A stretch of 64,000 nucleotides of DNA, taken from Salinicoccus luteus DSM 17002 (lineage in GTDB: Bacteria; Bacillota; Bacilli; Staphylococcales; Salinicoccaceae). The stretch spans positions 94,544 to 158,543 of the forward strand of contig NZ_KL544008.1 of the NCBI RefSeq assembly GCF_000712035.1. Direction: 5' to 3'. Below are positions 62,754 to 64,000 of the stretch, in pieces. Both the position numbers and the translations under genes were made by a program. Within the stretch, counting starts at the first letter, position 1. Every line of letters begins with the position of its first letter. A model generated the notes under the pieces. That model saw only the letters and a program-made list of their open reading frames with translations, made no database searches and had not been told where the DNA came from.

Positions 62754-62941
62754 CATAAAAAATACTTAATTATTTTTAGGCTTTTATTATGAACTTAGTT
62801 ATAAATACGTTTATTTCCATTATAAAACTTAAAGATTTATTAATGTTAATTTAACTCGCATAAGAAGCTAACCATACATCTCAACACATAATAATTTATA
62901 TAAACTTCATTTTATATAATTTCATGAAAGGTGATAAACTA

Positions 62942-63823
62942 ATGACGAAAATTACTAAGGCTATTATTCCAGCCGCTGGTCTCGGAACTAGATTTTTACC
63001 TGCTACTAAAGCAATGCCGAAAGAAATGCTTCCAATTTTAGATAAACCTACCATTCAATATATTGTAGAAGAAGCAGTGGCTGCAGGTATCGAAGATATA
63101 ATTATAGTAACTGGCAAGCATAAGAGGGCAATAGAAGATCATTTTGATAATCAAGTTGAACTGGAATTAAATTTACATGAGAAGAATAAGACAGAGTTGC
63201 TTGAGAAAGTTGAACATGCTACCGATTTGGCCAACATTTTCTATGTAAGACAGAAGAACCCTAAAGGTCTCGGTCACGCCATACATACTGCTAAGCAATT
63301 TATAGGTGATGAACCTTTTGCAGTGCTACTTGGTGACGACATTGTTGAGAGTGACACACCTGGAATCAAGCAACTTATGAATGTATATGATGAAAATGAG
63401 GGACCAGTAATCGGTGTGAAAACAGTGCCTGAAAGTGATATTTCCAGATATGGTATTGTTGAATACTCTAATCATAATGATAAAGTCTATGAATTGACTA
63501 ATCTTTATGAGAAGCCAGGACCGGGTGTGACTAGTTCTCAATTAGCAATAATGGGAAGATATGTCTTAACTCCCGATGTCTTCGATGAACTGGAAAAAGG
63601 CCGCATTGGGGCAGGCGGAGAAATACACTTGACTGATGCCCTGCAGTCTCTGAATAATAATCGTACAGTATACGCATATGATTTCGATGGAGAGAGATAC
63701 GATGTAGGGGACAAAACAGGGTTTGTAACTACAACTTTGGAGTATGCTCTCAAGTCCTCTATGAAAGAGGATTTATTGGATTACATGGAAAACACTTTAA
63801 AGAAACATAGAGTTTACAAATAA
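62942..63823 (+). CDS. galU: UTP-glucose-1-phosphate uridylyltransferase GalU
   Basis: 293 aa. Makes UDP-glucose for capsule and lipoteichoic acid glycolipid. [20 protein letters not shown] (nucleotide loop), [31 protein letters not shown] and [11 protein letters not shown] are classic. ATG 62942 with GAAAGGTGA upstream. A 188-base AT-rich gap precedes it, so it may have its own promoter as well as read-through from the capsule operon. Confidence 0.95.
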   Translation: MTKITKAIIPAAGLGTRFLPATKAMPKEMLPILDKPTIQYIVEEAVAAGIEDIIIVTGKHKRAIEDHFDNQVELELNLHEKNKTELLEKVEHATDLANIFYVRQKNPKGLGHAIHTAKQFIGDEPFAVLLGDDIVESDTPGIKQLMNVYDENEGPVIGVKTVPESDISRYGIVEYSNHNDKVYELTNLYEKPGPGVTSSQLAIMGRYVLTPDVFDELEKGRIGAGGEIHLTDALQSLNNNRTVYAYDFDGERYDVGDKTGFVTTTLEYALKSSMKEDLLDYMENTLKKHRVYK

Positions 63824-63932
63824 ATAAATTTATCATGAGAAAAAGATTCCTAGATTTAAGTTTTTGAGTTATTAATCATCCTATAGTCGCTAATATTTAT
63901 CATAATTTCAAATAGTAATAACTATTATCTAT

Positions 63933-63975
63933 ACCTCTTCTTTCTAAAATAAAATTTTGAAAGAAGAGGTTTTTC
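63933..63975 (+). terminator. Terminator of the capsule operon/galU
   Basis: ACCTCTTCTTTC pairs with GAAAGAAGAGGT around a 14-base loop, followed by TTTTTCT. It lies about 110 bases past the galU stop; the bases between and after it hold nothing recognised. Confidence 0.85.
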
Positions 63976-64000
63976 TATGTAAATCAGAAAATATAATGTT

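Noticed and set aside
1-64000. CRISPR arrays, tRNA or rRNA genes
   Set aside because: No regularly spaced repeats and no tRNA-like cloverleaf or rRNA stretches were seen on reading.

Overview
The window looks like a chromosome segment of a Gram-positive coccus of the Staphylococcaceae, most likely a halotolerant genus such as Salinicoccus or Jeotgalicoccus. This is inferred from an Atl-type amidase with GW modules, a complete set of wall teichoic acid (WTA) tar homologues, a staphylococcal capABCDEFG capsule operon, AGGAGG-type ribosome binding sites and frequent TTG starts. Nearly everything encoded here builds, modifies or exports cell-surface polymers.

Layout. (1) 1-2449, minus: 5' part of a secreted amidase (autolysin) with a very acidic linker; it runs off the left edge. 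(2) 2732-25930: an unusual glycopolymer locus. It holds a TagG/TagH-like ABC exporter, glycosyltransferases (one fused to a helical domain, one a CgeB-like/GT2 fusion), two asparagine-synthetase-like proteins (one with and one without its ATP loop), two non-secreted GW/SH3-like coiled-coil proteins, a non-secreted heparinase II/III-like protein, a UDP-ManNAc/GlcNAc dehydrogenase, a glutamate/aspartate-type symporter, and two minus-strand cyanophycin-synthetase-like ATP-grasp proteins, one a tandem fusion with a degenerate second half. (3) 26070-29975: an OatA-like O-acetyltransferase, a WaaL/Wzy-like membrane protein and an ElaA-like acetyltransferase. (4) 30026-38622: WTA genes tarA, tarH, tarG, a tarF-like gene, tarD, tarB and a large tarL/tagF-like polymerase. 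tarI and tarJ (CDP-ribitol) are absent from the window. (5) 38915-42228, minus: a solitary HicB-like protein, a possible DNA-repair glycosylase relative, YtoQ, a flavodoxin-family protein and a YkvI-like membrane protein. (6) 42488-63823: a capsule operon in one direction (capA-B-C-D, PIG-L deacetylase, formyltransferase, capM, capN, capL-like, capE-F-G, a UDP-HexNAc dehydrogenase, three more glycosyltransferases, wzx, an IS30 element, wzy, galU), closed by a strong terminator.

How the genes work together. Region 4 makes the WTA linkage unit and poly(polyol phosphate) and exports it through TarGH. Region 6 makes nucleotide-activated D-FucNAc and L-FucNAc plus a uronic acid, assembles them on undecaprenyl phosphate, flips with Wzx and polymerises with Wzy under CapAB/CapC tyrosine phosphorylation control. 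Region 2 has its own ABC exporter, glycosyltransferases and uronic-acid supply, and adds peptide- or amide-forming enzymes. My best hypothesis is an amino-acid-decorated or peptide-linked uronate polymer, comparable in concept to the teichuronopeptide of alkaliphilic bacilli. That is inference, and region 2 is the best candidate here for an undescribed system.

Base composition is mosaic. Single 60-base lines counted by hand give 33/60 G+C in the WTA block (33541) and 15/60 in the distal capsule block (56641), which suggests that the variable capsule genes have a different origin. No tRNA, rRNA or CRISPR array was seen. No gene-free stretch exceeds 300 bases.
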